Source of the DNA: Kitasatospora aureofaciens
GTDB taxonomy: Bacteria > Actinomycetota > Actinomycetes > Streptomycetales > Streptomycetaceae
DNA length: 64,000 nt
Direction of reading: 5' to 3'
Assembly: GCF_019192735.1 (NCBI RefSeq)
Contig: NZ_JAHTKP010000001.1
Span: 420,526-484,525 of the forward strand
This document shows positions 45,301-60,878 of the stretch, in pieces. The notes below the pieces were generated by a model. The model did not search any database. It had not been told where the DNA came from and saw nothing but the letters and a program-made list of their open reading frames with translations. Position 1 is the stretch's first letter. Each line of letters starts with the position of its first letter. Position numbers and translations under genes: made by a program.

Positions 45301-46432
45301 TGAACAGGCCGCCGAGCCCCGGCAGTCCGAGCTCCGGGCGGCCGTTCTCGTCGCCCAGCGCGTCGAGGACGACCCGCAAGGCCTGCCACCTGTCGCCGTG
45401 CGCGGTGCCGCGCCGGCGCCGCGCGTGAGCGCGGAGTCGGGCGGAGGAGAAGTACATGGCGTACCGCTCGCGTTCCTGCTCCCCCACCTCGGGCGCGTGC
45501 AGGGCGTCGCGGTCTTCGGCGACGAACAGGAACAGCAGCCGGTAGGCCAGGCGCAGCAGCGCGTTGTGCAGGTCCTGGGCCTTGAGGTTCTCCCGCAGGG
45601 CGGCGTTGTCGGGGTGCCGGAGGAAACCCGTACCCAGGGTCGTGATGGCGTCCTGGACGCCCTTGCGGAGCTGGTCCAGTGCCCTGGTCCCGGAGGCGAT
45701 AGCCTCCGTGCGCCACTTCTCCATCCGGCACGCCGAGGCCGCCGTACCCTCCGCCACCTCGAACCGCGAGACGTGCAGCAGCCGGTACAGCAGCACAAAC
45801 TCGCTGAACAGCTCACCGTCGAAGATGGCCTCAAGGTCGAACTCGACGTACGACGCCGTGGCGAGCGCACTGGAGTCGCGCAGCAGCCGCAGCCGACGGC
45901 CGTTGGAGAGCACGCCCCACAGGTGGGCCTCCGTGCGGTTGAGGCACTCCTGGAGCATCGACTGCGGCGGGACGGTGCCAGCCCCACCAACCCGCTTGTC
46001 GAGGTCGGTGTTCCAGGCGGTCAGGTGGATGAGGGTGTGCTGCCAGCGGTGGCTGACCGCAAACAACCTCTCCGCGTCACCGTCGGCGGGGATGCCGGCC
46101 GCACCCACAGCCGTCAGCCGCCCGAAGCCCAGCTCGGCAAAGAGTGGCTCCAGCCACTGGGCGGTAGCGAGCCCTGTGGGGTCGGCAGCGGGGGCACCCG
46201 TGTCGGCGTCCTCAGGAAGGCGAGCACGCAGTTCGCGCCAGGCGCCCTTGAGGTAGTCCCAGTGGCGCTCGGCATCATCACGGACCGAACGGGACCCGAT
46301 GACGCCGTAGTCGGCGGGCTTCGAGCCGGAGACGTCCTTGCCCTCGGCGATCCGGACCAGTATGTCGGCGGGCAGCAGCCCTCCGACGGTGTGGACGGCG
46401 GAGAAGACTTGGTTGCGGGTGGTGGCGGACAT
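42377..46432 (-). CDS. drmMI: DISARM-type N6-adenine methyltransferase (DrmMI-like)
   Basis: A 1351-residue Eco57I/type IIG-like methylase. Motif I is [19 protein letters not shown] near residue 514, the [20 protein letters not shown] block follows, and motif IV is [12 protein letters not shown] near 792. The N-terminal 450 residues have no nuclease motif; the C-terminal part ([10 protein letters not shown]) would be the target-recognition region. In class 1 DISARM the homologue marks host DNA as self, next to drmD, and here drmD is directly upstream with a one-base TGATG overlap. The half covering about residues 620-1260 (42.65-44.58 kb) is clearly less GC-rich than the rest of the gene, suggesting an exchanged segment. 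Confidence 0.85.
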   Translation of the reverse strand: [1351 protein letters not shown]

Positions 46433-49356
46433 CAGACGCCCTCTCCGGTCGACGTGGTCGCGGGCAGGTAGACGTAGGCGCCGAGCACGTCGGCGGGCTG
46501 CTGTGCACGCACGCGCAGGCCTCGGACGATCTCGCCGGTGGCCTCGCGGACGCGGCGGTGGGAGGCGTCGAGTTCGGCGGCGAGCTGCTCGCCGTACGAC
46601 TCCAGATGACCCTGCACATCGGGCAGTTGACCCAGGATGCGGCTCATCGTCCGTTCGCCGAAGTGCAGGTCGGTGTTGAGAGTGGCCTGGGCATCGAGCA
46701 GAGCCAGCGTCTCCCCGTCGGGCAGCCAGATGGCGTTCCTCGGCGCGCCTTGGAAGGCGAGCAGCCGGGCGTCCTCGGCGACGATCTGCTTTTCCCCGCT
46801 CCGCGAGGGCAGCGTCAGGTGGAACCGGTAGCGCACCAGCAGCAGCGTCGTCCGGACGGACACGGCATCCGTCGTCACGACGCCGCAGCGGCGGGCCGGC
46901 CGGCTCCCCTCGGCCAGCGTGTCGAGGGCGGCGTTGAGCACGTGACCAGCCAGGGCACCCACGACCGGGTCGGTGCGGACGAGGGCGGCCTCGCCTCGGG
47001 CGACGGCGGGGTCGGTGCAGAACGGGATCGGCCGGCCGGTCTCGACGGCGTCGCCGCCGACAACGGGCGCCAGGGCGTCGCGCAGGCCGGCAGGGGTGCC
47101 GGAGACCTCCGCGGTGAAGTCCCCGCCCTCGGTATCCCGGAGGACAGCGCCAAGGGCGTTGAGGGAGTCCCGCACGAAGGTGCGAATCTCCCCCGCACTA
47201 CCCAGGGCATCACGGATCGCGATGACCTCGCGGGCCACGTCCTGCGGGTGGATGGAGCGCTGGGCGAACCGGGAGCGGGAGGCCTTCTCCCGCTCGGCGG
47301 CGGAGTTCCAGTCCTTCTCCAGCTCGGCGGCCTTAACGTCGACCAGGTCGTCGACCGCGAACAGCCCCTCCTGCTGGCCCTCCCTGCCCCGCATCAGCAG
47401 CCACTCGACAATTGCGTCCGTGACGCCCGCCGAGGTCTCGTCCGGGACGGACACCGAGATCCCCAGGTCCTTGCGGATCTGCCGGTACTTCTTGATGAGG
47501 ACTTCGAGCACCTTGCCGTCGATGCCGTTGTCGGCCCCGTACAGCGTGATGACGCGGACCTCGTCGCGCTTCTGCCCGTACCGGTCGACGCGCCCCTCGC
47601 GCTGGTCGTGGCGGGTGGGGTTCCAGGCGAGGTCGTAGTGGACGACGGCATCGAAGTGGTGCTGGAGGTTGACGCCTTCCGACAGGCAGTCGGTGGCGAC
47701 CAGGACGCGGCGGGCGGCGAGGCTGTCCCCCGCCTCCTCGGCGAGCCTCTCGATGCGTTCGATGCGCTGCTGCGGCGAGAGGGTGCCGGTGACGGCGGCC
47801 ACGGTGGCCTTGACGCCGCCCTTGCCCTGGAGCGCCTCGGCGACATACTCCGCCGTCGGAATGTAGCGGCAGAAGACGATCGGGTTGTAGCCGTCCGCGA
47901 GCAGCGCCTTGAGGTGCTTGATCAGCGCCTTGAGCTTGAGGTCGTGCTCGGCGCCCTCCAGCCCGGCGGCCCGCTGGGCGAGGGCGGCCAGCCGAGCGCC
48001 CGCGTCGTCGGTCTCGGCGCCGGGCACGACGTCCAGCCCCTCCAGGGTGTCGCTGTCGGCGGAGTCGCTGGTGAGCGGTGCGCCGAGCCGGTCGGCCTCC
48101 TCGGCGCTGACGGCGACGGCGGTGGCGGAGCGGGTGGTCAGGGTCTGGGAGGCGGCGCGCGGCGAGGAGACCAGCGAGCGCAGCAGGGCGATCGCGGACC
48201 ACCAGGCGATGCGGGCCTCGCGCTTGCCCTGCGCCCCGGCCGCCTCGACGCGGTCGCTCGCGTAGGCGATGGCGTCGTCGAGGAGGGCGCGGTAGGCCGG
48301 GGAGAGCTTGTAGGTCTCGTCCTTGAAGTACCGGTCGGCGGGGAAGGCGGTCTTTTCGGCGAGGCTGTCGTCGGTGAGACCGTCCTCCTTGGTCAGGTAC
48401 TGGCGGATGTCGGCGCGCTTGCGCTGGACGAAGTGCCGGGCGAGCAGTTCGCGGCCGCGCTTGCTGTCGAGGTCGGTGTTGGCCAGCTCGGGCTTCACCA
48501 GGCCGAGCAGGTTGCGGAAGGCGGACTCCTTGCCGCTGTGCGGGGTGGCGGTCACCAGCAGCAGGTGCCGGTCGTCCTTCTCGGCGACCCGGCGCAGCAA
48601 CTCGTACCGCAGCTGGTTCTGCGAGGCCCGGTTGCCGGGGCCCGCGGTGTCGTCGGCGGCGACGCAGGTGTGGGCCTCGTCGACGATGACCAACTCGGGG
48701 CAGTGGCGCACGAAGTCGTCGCGGTGGCGCGGGGACTTGATGAAATCCGTCGACACCACGACGTTCGGGTACCGGTCGAAGATCGACTGCCCCAAATCCA
48801 GGCCGCGCTCCAGGCGGGAGACGGTGGAGGAGAGGACGAGTTCGGCGTCGATGCCGAACTTGGTGCGCAGCTCGGCCTGCCACTGTTCGGCCAGGGCGGG
48901 CGAGCAGAGCACGGCCAGGCCCTTGGCCTCGCCCTGGGCGAGCAGTTCACTGGCGATCAGGCCCGCCTCGACGGTCTTGCCGATACCGACGTCGTCGGAG
49001 ATCAGCAGCCGGACGGTCTTCTGGCGCAGTGCCATCAGCAGCGGGACGAGCTGGTAGGCGCGCGGCTCGACGGCGATCCCGGCGAGGGAGCGGAACGGGC
49101 CGGCGCCGGAGCGGAAGCCGATCCGCAGGGCGGAGCGCAGCAGGCCGGCGGCGCGCTGGTCGCCGAGGTCGTCCGGCGAAGGGGCGGCGAACTCGGCGCC
49201 CTTGACGTCCTCGAAGGCGGGAAAGACGGCGGCGATGTCGTCGTCGGAGCCGCCGAGGGGGCGCAGCACGAGCATGTCGGCGGCGCTCTCGGGCAGCACG
49301 ACCCATTCGCGGCCGCGCGCGGTGACCAGGGAACCGGCGGAGTAGGTGGGTGTCAT
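46432..49356 (-). CDS. drmD: DISARM SNF2-type helicase (DrmD-like)
   Basis: A 974-residue SWI2/SNF2-family ATPase. Motif I is ISDDVGIGKTVEAGLIASEL near residue 125, DEAH box VIVDEAHTC near 222, motif III LLVTATPHSGKES, and the C-terminal lobe has VLVATDCLSEGVNLQ and DQREGRVDRYGQKRDEVRVI. The gene lies between the kinase-helicase gene (39 bases upstream) and drmMI, as drmD does in class 1 DISARM. It probably tracks along invading DNA; the exact role in DISARM is not settled. No separate nuclease domain is seen. Confidence 0.87.
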   Translation of the reverse strand: MTPTYSAGSLVTARGREWVVLPESAADMLVLRPLGGSDDDIAAVFPAFEDVKGAEFAAPSPDDLGDQRAAGLLRSALRIGFRSGAGPFRSLAGIAVEPRAYQLVPLLMALRQKTVRLLISDDVGIGKTVEAGLIASELLAQGEAKGLAVLCSPALAEQWQAELRTKFGIDAELVLSSTVSRLERGLDLGQSIFDRYPNVVVSTDFIKSPRHRDDFVRHCPELVIVDEAHTCVAADDTAGPGNRASQNQLRYELLRRVAEKDDRHLLLVTATPHSGKESAFRNLLGLVKPELANTDLDSKRGRELLARHFVQRKRADIRQYLTKEDGLTDDSLAEKTAFPADRYFKDETYKLSPAYRALLDDAIAYASDRVEAAGAQGKREARIAWWSAIALLRSLVSSPRAASQTLTTRSATAVAVSAEEADRLGAPLTSDSADSDTLEGLDVVPGAETDDAGARLAALAQRAAGLEGAEHDLKLKALIKHLKALLADGYNPIVFCRYIPTAEYVAEALQGKGGVKATVAAVTGTLSPQQRIERIERLAEEAGDSLAARRVLVATDCLSEGVNLQHHFDAVVHYDLAWNPTRHDQREGRVDRYGQKRDEVRVITLYGADNGIDGKVLEVLIKKYRQIRKDLGISVSVPDETSAGVTDAIVEWLLMRGREGQQEGLFAVDDLVDVKAAELEKDWNSAAEREKASRSRFAQRSIHPQDVAREVIAIRDALGSAGEIRTFVRDSLNALGAVLRDTEGGDFTAEVSGTPAGLRDALAPVVGGDAVETGRPIPFCTDPAVARGEAALVRTDPVVGALAGHVLNAALDTLAEGSRPARRCGVVTTDAVSVRTTLLLVRYRFHLTLPSRSGEKQIVAEDARLLAFQGAPRNAIWLPDGETLALLDAQATLNTDLHFGERTMSRILGQLPDVQGHLESYGEQLAAELDASHRRVREATGEIVRGLRVRAQQPADVLGAYVYLPATTSTGEGV

Positions 49357-49395
49357 CAGGTGGGTCCTCGTCGAGTGGTTCGTCGGTTCCGTCGG

Positions 49396-55707
<6,312 letters not shown>

Positions 55708-55966
55708 TGTCACTCCTCCACACCCCGGATTCCGGACGCACCACGCCGCATGCCACTCCCGCGCGCCACCGACCGTCGCTGGGCGACGAGCGGGCGGCGA
55801 CAAGAGGAACCGTACACGATTCCCGGAGACACGTACACCATATGTTTTATGTGTTGACGGCGCTAACATGCTGCCGCTAGCGTCTCCGTGTACATCGGGT
55901 TCGCAGCTCGCAGCGTGCACGCATTCGAGGCCGCCGTGCCTCACCTCCGTGTGAAGGGGTGGGAAG
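55708..55966. promoter_or_regulatory. Central divergent control region of the DISARM-like locus
   Basis: A 259-base gap between the leftward kinase-helicase gene and the rightward sigma-factor gene. It has an AT-rich centre (55840-55856). The heptamer CGTACAC occurs at 55811-55817 and 55832-55838, and its inverse GTGTAC at 55888-55893. GGAGAC (55825-55830) and GTCTCC (55882-55887) also form an inverted pair around the centre. These repeats could be sites for a regulator or for the locus's own sigma factor. All seven or eight genes of the locus would be driven from here. Confidence 0.5.
55854..55883 (+). promoter_or_regulatory. Candidate promoter of the sigma-drmA-drmB arm
   Basis: A -35 hexamer TTGACG (55854-55859) and a -10 hexamer TAGCGT (55878-55883) are separated by 18 bases, a good match to the vegetative streptomycete consensus. 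The start would fall near 55890, about 75 bases before the sigma ATG. Confidence 0.55.
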
Positions 55967-57706
55967 ATGAACCACCAGGTTCCGAGCCTGAAGGCCGCCC
56001 TCGGCAGGCTGTACGCCGACCTTCAGACGAAGCAAGTGCGCGGGGTCGTGCCTTACCAGGTCTTCCGCAGTGAGACCGAGGCGCTCGGGCTGAGCGAGGA
56101 AGCACGCGGCCGACTGGCCGACGCGCTCACCGCGATGAAGCTCCGGATCGGCGAACCGCCCCGCCAGGAGGCCGAACGGGCACCCGCACAGCGGCGGGCC
56201 GCTTCCCCCCGTATGGACACCGCGCGCCGGCTACTGGACCGCTTCGCCGACCGCGCGGGGATGGTCGACACCCGGGCGGTGGATAGGGTCGCCCGGCTGG
56301 CCGGCCTCTCCGTGTCCGAGACCGAGGAGCTCCGGTCCGGTGCCCGAATCATCCCGTCGCCCGACGGCGCCGCAACTGCACCAGACCCGCGCGGCGCTCC
56401 CCCGGGAGCCGCGCTGTCGATCCCGGCGCAGGCGGCGCCGGTCGCGGCAGGCCACCTGGAGCGAGCCGTGACCGCAGCCCGCGACGTGCTGACCGATGAC
56501 CGCTTCACCCTCCGCCCGGCCAAGCGCATCCTCACCGCGGAGGAGGAGGTGGGCCTGACCGTGCTCCTGCGGGGCGGGGTGCGGCGGATGGGCATCGAAC
56601 CGACCGACGAGGAACTGGCCGGGCTCCTGCCGGAGGACGAGCGGCGACGGGCACGGGACTGCCTGGTCGTGCACAACCTGGGGCTCGTCCACTCCCTCGC
56701 GCGGCAGTTCACCGCCCAGGGGCTGGACTACGAGGACCTCGCTCAGAGTGGCAAGCTCGGCCTGCTGCGGGCAGCCCGAAAGTTCGACCCGCTCATGGGC
56801 ATCAAGTTCTCCACCTACGCCACCCAGTGGGTCCGCCAGATGATCGGCCGGGCCGTCGCCGACGAGGGCAGCGCCATCCGCGTTCCGGTGCACATGCACG
56901 AGGTCATGCAGAAGGTGGCCCGCGCCGAACGTGCCCTGCTCTCCCGGGGCCTCCCGATCCGGGCCGCCGACGTGGCGGTTGCCTGCGACCTCCCGGTGAC
57001 GAAGGTGGACGAGGTTCGGCGGCTCAGCCGTCGCACCGACTCGCTGGACCGGACCATCGGCGACGGCGTCCATCTCGGCGATCTCATCGAGACCCGTACC
57101 GCGATCCCGGGGGTGGAGGGCACGGTCATCGACGCCCTGACCGAAGCGGAGCTGCACGCGGCCGTCGCAGCGCTTCCCGAGCGCTTCGCCCGTATCGTCA
57201 CCAGGCGGTACGGGCTGGACGGGCAGGACCCGGCCACCCTGGACGAGCTCGGGAAGGCCCTCGGGGTCACCCGGGAGCGGGTCCGCCAGCTGGAGGTGAA
57301 GGTCCGGCCCGTGCTGAAACTCGCCTTCACGGACCCCGCCGGTGCTCCGTACCTCACGCTGCGCAGGATGCTGACCGACAAGTGGCTCGACGCCGCGTCG
57401 TCCAACGCCGTGTACGCGATCTCGAAGGACCTCGCGAACCGGGACTGGCTCGCCGGCGTAAACGCCCTGCAGACCTTCCGCAGACGTGAAGGGGGCCGGT
57501 TACCCGAGCCGGACCACCAGGAGGGGGACTTCCCCCTGGGCCAGTGGATCGACGAACAGCGTGAGATCGCCGGCTTCAACGGGGCCGGGCTGCCCACCCA
57601 CCGCCGGGTCGTCCTGGAGTCCCTGGGCGTGGAGTGGCAGCGTGCGCCCCTACCCGTCCGGAAACGGCCGGTGCCCCGTCCGACCCCGCCGGCCGCGGCA
57701 CCGTGA
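55967..57706 (+). CDS. Sigma-70 family factor with C-terminal helicase-associated (HA) domain
   Basis: A 579-residue sigma factor. Residues 1-165 are an unassigned N-terminal region. Region 2 is complete: HNLGLVHSLARQFTAQGLDY, then KLGLLRAARKFDP and FSTYATQWVRQMIGRAV (about 245-300). Region 3 follows (IRVPVHMHEVMQKV), and region 4 has LPERFARIVTRRYGLDGQ and TLDELGKALGVTRERVRQLE (about 400-445). Residues about 490-560 match the HA domain found in actinomycete DExH helicases (NRDWLAGVNALQTFRRREGG, then FPLGQWIDEQREIAG). I know of no sigma factor with this addition. It precedes drmA by 55 bases and is divergent from the kinase-helicase gene. RBS GGGTGGGAAG is next to the ATG. Confidence 0.9.
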   Translation: MNHQVPSLKAALGRLYADLQTKQVRGVVPYQVFRSETEALGLSEEARGRLADALTAMKLRIGEPPRQEAERAPAQRRAASPRMDTARRLLDRFADRAGMVDTRAVDRVARLAGLSVSETEELRSGARIIPSPDGAATAPDPRGAPPGAALSIPAQAAPVAAGHLERAVTAARDVLTDDRFTLRPAKRILTAEEEVGLTVLLRGGVRRMGIEPTDEELAGLLPEDERRRARDCLVVHNLGLVHSLARQFTAQGLDYEDLAQSGKLGLLRAARKFDPLMGIKFSTYATQWVRQMIGRAVADEGSAIRVPVHMHEVMQKVARAERALLSRGLPIRAADVAVACDLPVTKVDEVRRLSRRTDSLDRTIGDGVHLGDLIETRTAIPGVEGTVIDALTEAELHAAVAALPERFARIVTRRYGLDGQDPATLDELGKALGVTRERVRQLEVKVRPVLKLAFTDPAGAPYLTLRRMLTDKWLDAASSNAVYAISKDLANRDWLAGVNALQTFRRREGGRLPEPDHQEGDFPLGQWIDEQREIAGFNGAGLPTHRRVVLESLGVEWQRAPLPVRKRPVPRPTPPAAAP

Positions 57707-57761
57707 CCAAACCGCCCCACAGCACCGGGCAGTACAGCCGAACCCGAGAACGGACGACAGT

Positions 57762-60700
57762 GTGGAACCCAGAGACGAACTCGTCGACTACCTCCGGCGC
57801 CAGCTCGTCGGCCCCGCCCACGGGCCGGAGGAGATCATCGACGCGCCGCCCGACCGCCAGTACCTGATGGGTACGCTCTACGCCCAGGACGCCGACCTTC
57901 AGCAGCGGCTGACCGTCTCGGCCGAGCAACTGGACGGCCCCGGCACGGAGTCCACCGCGAGCGACACGAACCCCTCCTCCGATCCCGTTCCGGAATCCAA
58001 CTCGTGGCTGCCGTCCTCCCTCGGGCTCAGCTTCTACACCGACGCCTCGGCCATCGAGGTGCGCTGTACCGGGGCCCGGTACGCCACGCTGCAGGGCGAA
58101 CACGGCCGGCAGTGGAAGCGGATGCCGCTGGAGGACGAATCGCACGTCATCGGACCGGACGGGGAGCAGGTCACCGTCCTCGACGGCCGGGCCGAGATCC
58201 GGGTGCGGCGACGCGGTTTCGGCCCCGGACACCTGGTCACCGTCGCCCTGGTCAACACGGCGCGTGCCGGGCAGGCCCTCGGCCGTACGGCACAGTGGGA
58301 CCGCATGCCGTTCCAGGTGGGGCTCGCCGTGCGACCGGTGGACGGCTCGGTCCTCCAGTACCCGAGCGTGCGGCTGGCCAGCCGGGACCCGGAGGAACAG
58401 GAGCTCCGGCTCCAGTACCGGCACGTCCGCACCCACGCCGTCGGCCACGGCTGCGCGGTGGAGGAGGAATCGGACGGGAGCGGGCGAATCACCGTGCTGC
58501 GGGCGGCCGTGATGCCGGAGGCCGAGGTGCCGGCCACCCGCGCGGCAGGACTGGTCGACACACCGGTGCTGAGTCTCCTGCACCTCGCGGATCCCAACCT
58601 GCCCGTGGACGAGCTCCGCTCCGAGCTCGCACTGTTCACCGCCGACTACCGTTCATGGTACGAGGACCAGTGCCGGACGGACGTTCCCGCATGGGGACGC
58701 GAGGCCGCGGAACGCATCCTGGAACGGATCGGCTCGGCCGTCCGCCGGATGGAGGCCGGCGTCCGGACGCTCTGCGATCCGTCCCGCCCCGAGCTGCTCC
58801 GGGCGTTCCGCACCGCCAACCGGGCCATGACCCTCCAGATGCGCCACATCCGCCCCGACCAGGCCGGGGAGCGCCGCGGCCGGCACGAGCCCGTACTGCT
58901 CGATCCCGAGCCGGACGCCGAATCACGCTGGCGCCCGTTCCAGCTCGCCTTCTTCCTGCTCGCACTCGACGGAACGGCCGACCCCGGCCACCCCGACCGC
59001 GAAGTGACCGACCTGATCTGGTTCCCCACGGGCGGCGGCAAGACGGAGGCGTACCTCCTCCTCGCCTCCTTCGCGATGCTGCTGCGCCGCGGCGCACCCA
59101 ACGGCGGCGGAACCGCCGTGCTGAGCCGCTACACCCTCAGCCTCCTCACCACGCAGCAGTTCCAGCGCGCCGCCACCACCCTCTGCGCCCTGGAGACCCT
59201 GCGCCGCGCGGACCCGGGCACCCACGGCGACGAGCCGTTCTCGATCGGGCTCTGGGTGGGCGAGGCGACGTCGCCGAACTCCTACGAAGCGGCCCGCAAC
59301 CTCTTCGACGAGGTCCGCGCCGCCGCCCGCCCGGAGGACGTGTTCATCCTCGACCGGTGCCCGTGGTGCGGCACCCGCATCCTCCCGGCCCACAAGTCAC
59401 CCGACATCGGCGACTACGGGGTGCGCGCCGCAGCGGACTCCTTCGCCTTCTTCTGCCCGCGCGAGAAGTGCGCCTTCCACGACGAGCTGCCGGTCGCCGT
59501 GGTGGACCAGCAGCTGTACGACCGCCCGCCGACCTTCGTCCTCGGCACCGTCGACAAGTTCGCCCGGCTCGCCTGGGAACCGCGCGCCGGCCGACTCTTC
59601 GGGGCCGGCACCGCCAACCTCCCGCCGTCGCTCGTCATCCAGGACGAGTTGCACCTGCTGACCGGACCGCTCGGCACGACGGTCGGCCTCTACGAGGCGG
59701 CGGTGCTCGGCCTGTGCGCCACGGCTGACGGGAGGGGCCCCAAGGTGGTGGCCTCCACCGCCACCATCCGCCGCTCCGGCCCGCAGGTCCGCGCCCTGTA
59801 CGGGGGCGACGTTCAGCTCTTCCCCCCGGCAGGCCTGGATGCCCGCCACTCGTACTTCGCCGAGCCCGACACGTCACGGCCCGGCCGTCGCTACGTCGGC
59901 GTGATGGCACAGGGTCACACCGCCGGCCGTGCGGCCGTGACCACCGCTGCCGCCATGCTCCAGGGCGCCTGGGAGCTTCCGGAGGAGCACCGGGACGATT
60001 ATTGGACCCTCGTCGCCTACCACCACAGCCTGCGAGAACTGGGCCGCACGGTCACTGCGGCAGCCGACGACATCCCGGCGCAACTCGCTGGGCTCGACAA
60101 CGGCCGCGGCGCACGCGAGTTGACCGACCGCCAGGTGCAGGAGCTGACCAGCAACCTGCCTCGGGCCGAGCAGCCCGTCCTGCTCGACCGGCTGGAGCGG
60201 CCGTGGGACGATCCGCAGGCGGTGTCCTTCCTGCCGTGCACGAACATGCTGTCGGTCGGTGTGGACGTGAAGCGGCTCGCGCTGATGCTCATGCAGGGAC
60301 AACCGAAGACGACCGCCGAGTACATCCAGGCCACCAGCCGGGTGGGTCGCCACACCGTGCCCGGCCTCGTCGTCGCGTTCTTCAACGCGACGCGGCCCCG
60401 CGACCGCTCGCACTACGAAACCTTCGGCACCTACCACCGCTCGCTGTACCGGCACGTCGAACCGACCAGCGTGACTCCGTGGTCCGTCCCCTCGCGGCGC
60501 CGTGCCCTGCACGCCGCGCTGGTCATCCTGGTACGGCACCGACTCGGCATCTCCGAGGAGAACCAGGCCGGCCGCCTCCCTGACGTGCTGCCGGCCGCCG
60601 AGGAACTCGCCGAAGAGCTTATGACGCGGGCCGCCGCAAGCGATCCGCGCGCCGCCGACGGCATCCGGGCGGAACTCGCCCAGTTGCTCACCGACTGGCA

Positions 60701-60878
60701 GCACGCCGCTCGCGAGGCCCGGGCGGACGGCAAGGAACTCCACTACCGCAGCCAGGGCAAGGGCCAGTTGAACCTGTTGAAGGGATTCGAGCAGTACGGC
60801 GGTCTTTGGGAGACCCCGAACTCGATGCGCAACGTCGACCGGGAGTGCCAGGTGACAGTGAAGGGAAGCGACCAGTGA
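57762..60878 (+). CDS. drmA: DISARM helicase DrmA
   Basis: A 1038-residue superfamily 2 helicase of the DrmA type. Walker A is LIWFPTGGGKTEAYLLLA near residue 422, a zinc site CPWCGTRIL ... CPREKC near 530-570, DExH box VIQDELHLLTGPLG near 625, motif III VVASTATIRRSG, and C-lobe blocks LSVGVDVKRLALMLMQGQPK and YIQATSRVGRHTVPG. DrmA with DrmB forms the DISARM core that loads on free 5' DNA ends. The start is taken as GTG 57762 (VEPRDELVDYLRRQLVGP); upstream residues in the frame only shadow the sigma gene. Its stop overlaps the drmB start (GTGA). Confidence 0.9.
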   Translation: MEPRDELVDYLRRQLVGPAHGPEEIIDAPPDRQYLMGTLYAQDADLQQRLTVSAEQLDGPGTESTASDTNPSSDPVPESNSWLPSSLGLSFYTDASAIEVRCTGARYATLQGEHGRQWKRMPLEDESHVIGPDGEQVTVLDGRAEIRVRRRGFGPGHLVTVALVNTARAGQALGRTAQWDRMPFQVGLAVRPVDGSVLQYPSVRLASRDPEEQELRLQYRHVRTHAVGHGCAVEEESDGSGRITVLRAAVMPEAEVPATRAAGLVDTPVLSLLHLADPNLPVDELRSELALFTADYRSWYEDQCRTDVPAWGREAAERILERIGSAVRRMEAGVRTLCDPSRPELLRAFRTANRAMTLQMRHIRPDQAGERRGRHEPVLLDPEPDAESRWRPFQLAFFLLALDGTADPGHPDREVTDLIWFPTGGGKTEAYLLLASFAMLLRRGAPNGGGTAVLSRYTLSLLTTQQFQRAATTLCALETLRRADPGTHGDEPFSIGLWVGEATSPNSYEAARNLFDEVRAAARPEDVFILDRCPWCGTRILPAHKSPDIGDYGVRAAADSFAFFCPREKCAFHDELPVAVVDQQLYDRPPTFVLGTVDKFARLAWEPRAGRLFGAGTANLPPSLVIQDELHLLTGPLGTTVGLYEAAVLGLCATADGRGPKVVASTATIRRSGPQVRALYGGDVQLFPPAGLDARHSYFAEPDTSRPGRRYVGVMAQGHTAGRAAVTTAAAMLQGAWELPEEHRDDYWTLVAYHHSLRELGRTVTAAADDIPAQLAGLDNGRGARELTDRQVQELTSNLPRAEQPVLLDRLERPWDDPQAVSFLPCTNMLSVGVDVKRLALMLMQGQPKTTAEYIQATSRVGRHTVPGLVVAFFNATRPRDRSHYETFGTYHRSLYRHVEPTSVTPWSVPSRRRALHAALVILVRHRLGISEENQAGRLPDVLPAAEELAEELMTRAAASDPRAADGIRAELAQLLTDWQHAAREARADGKELHYRSQGKGQLNLLKGFEQYGGLWETPNSMRNVDRECQVTVKGSDQ

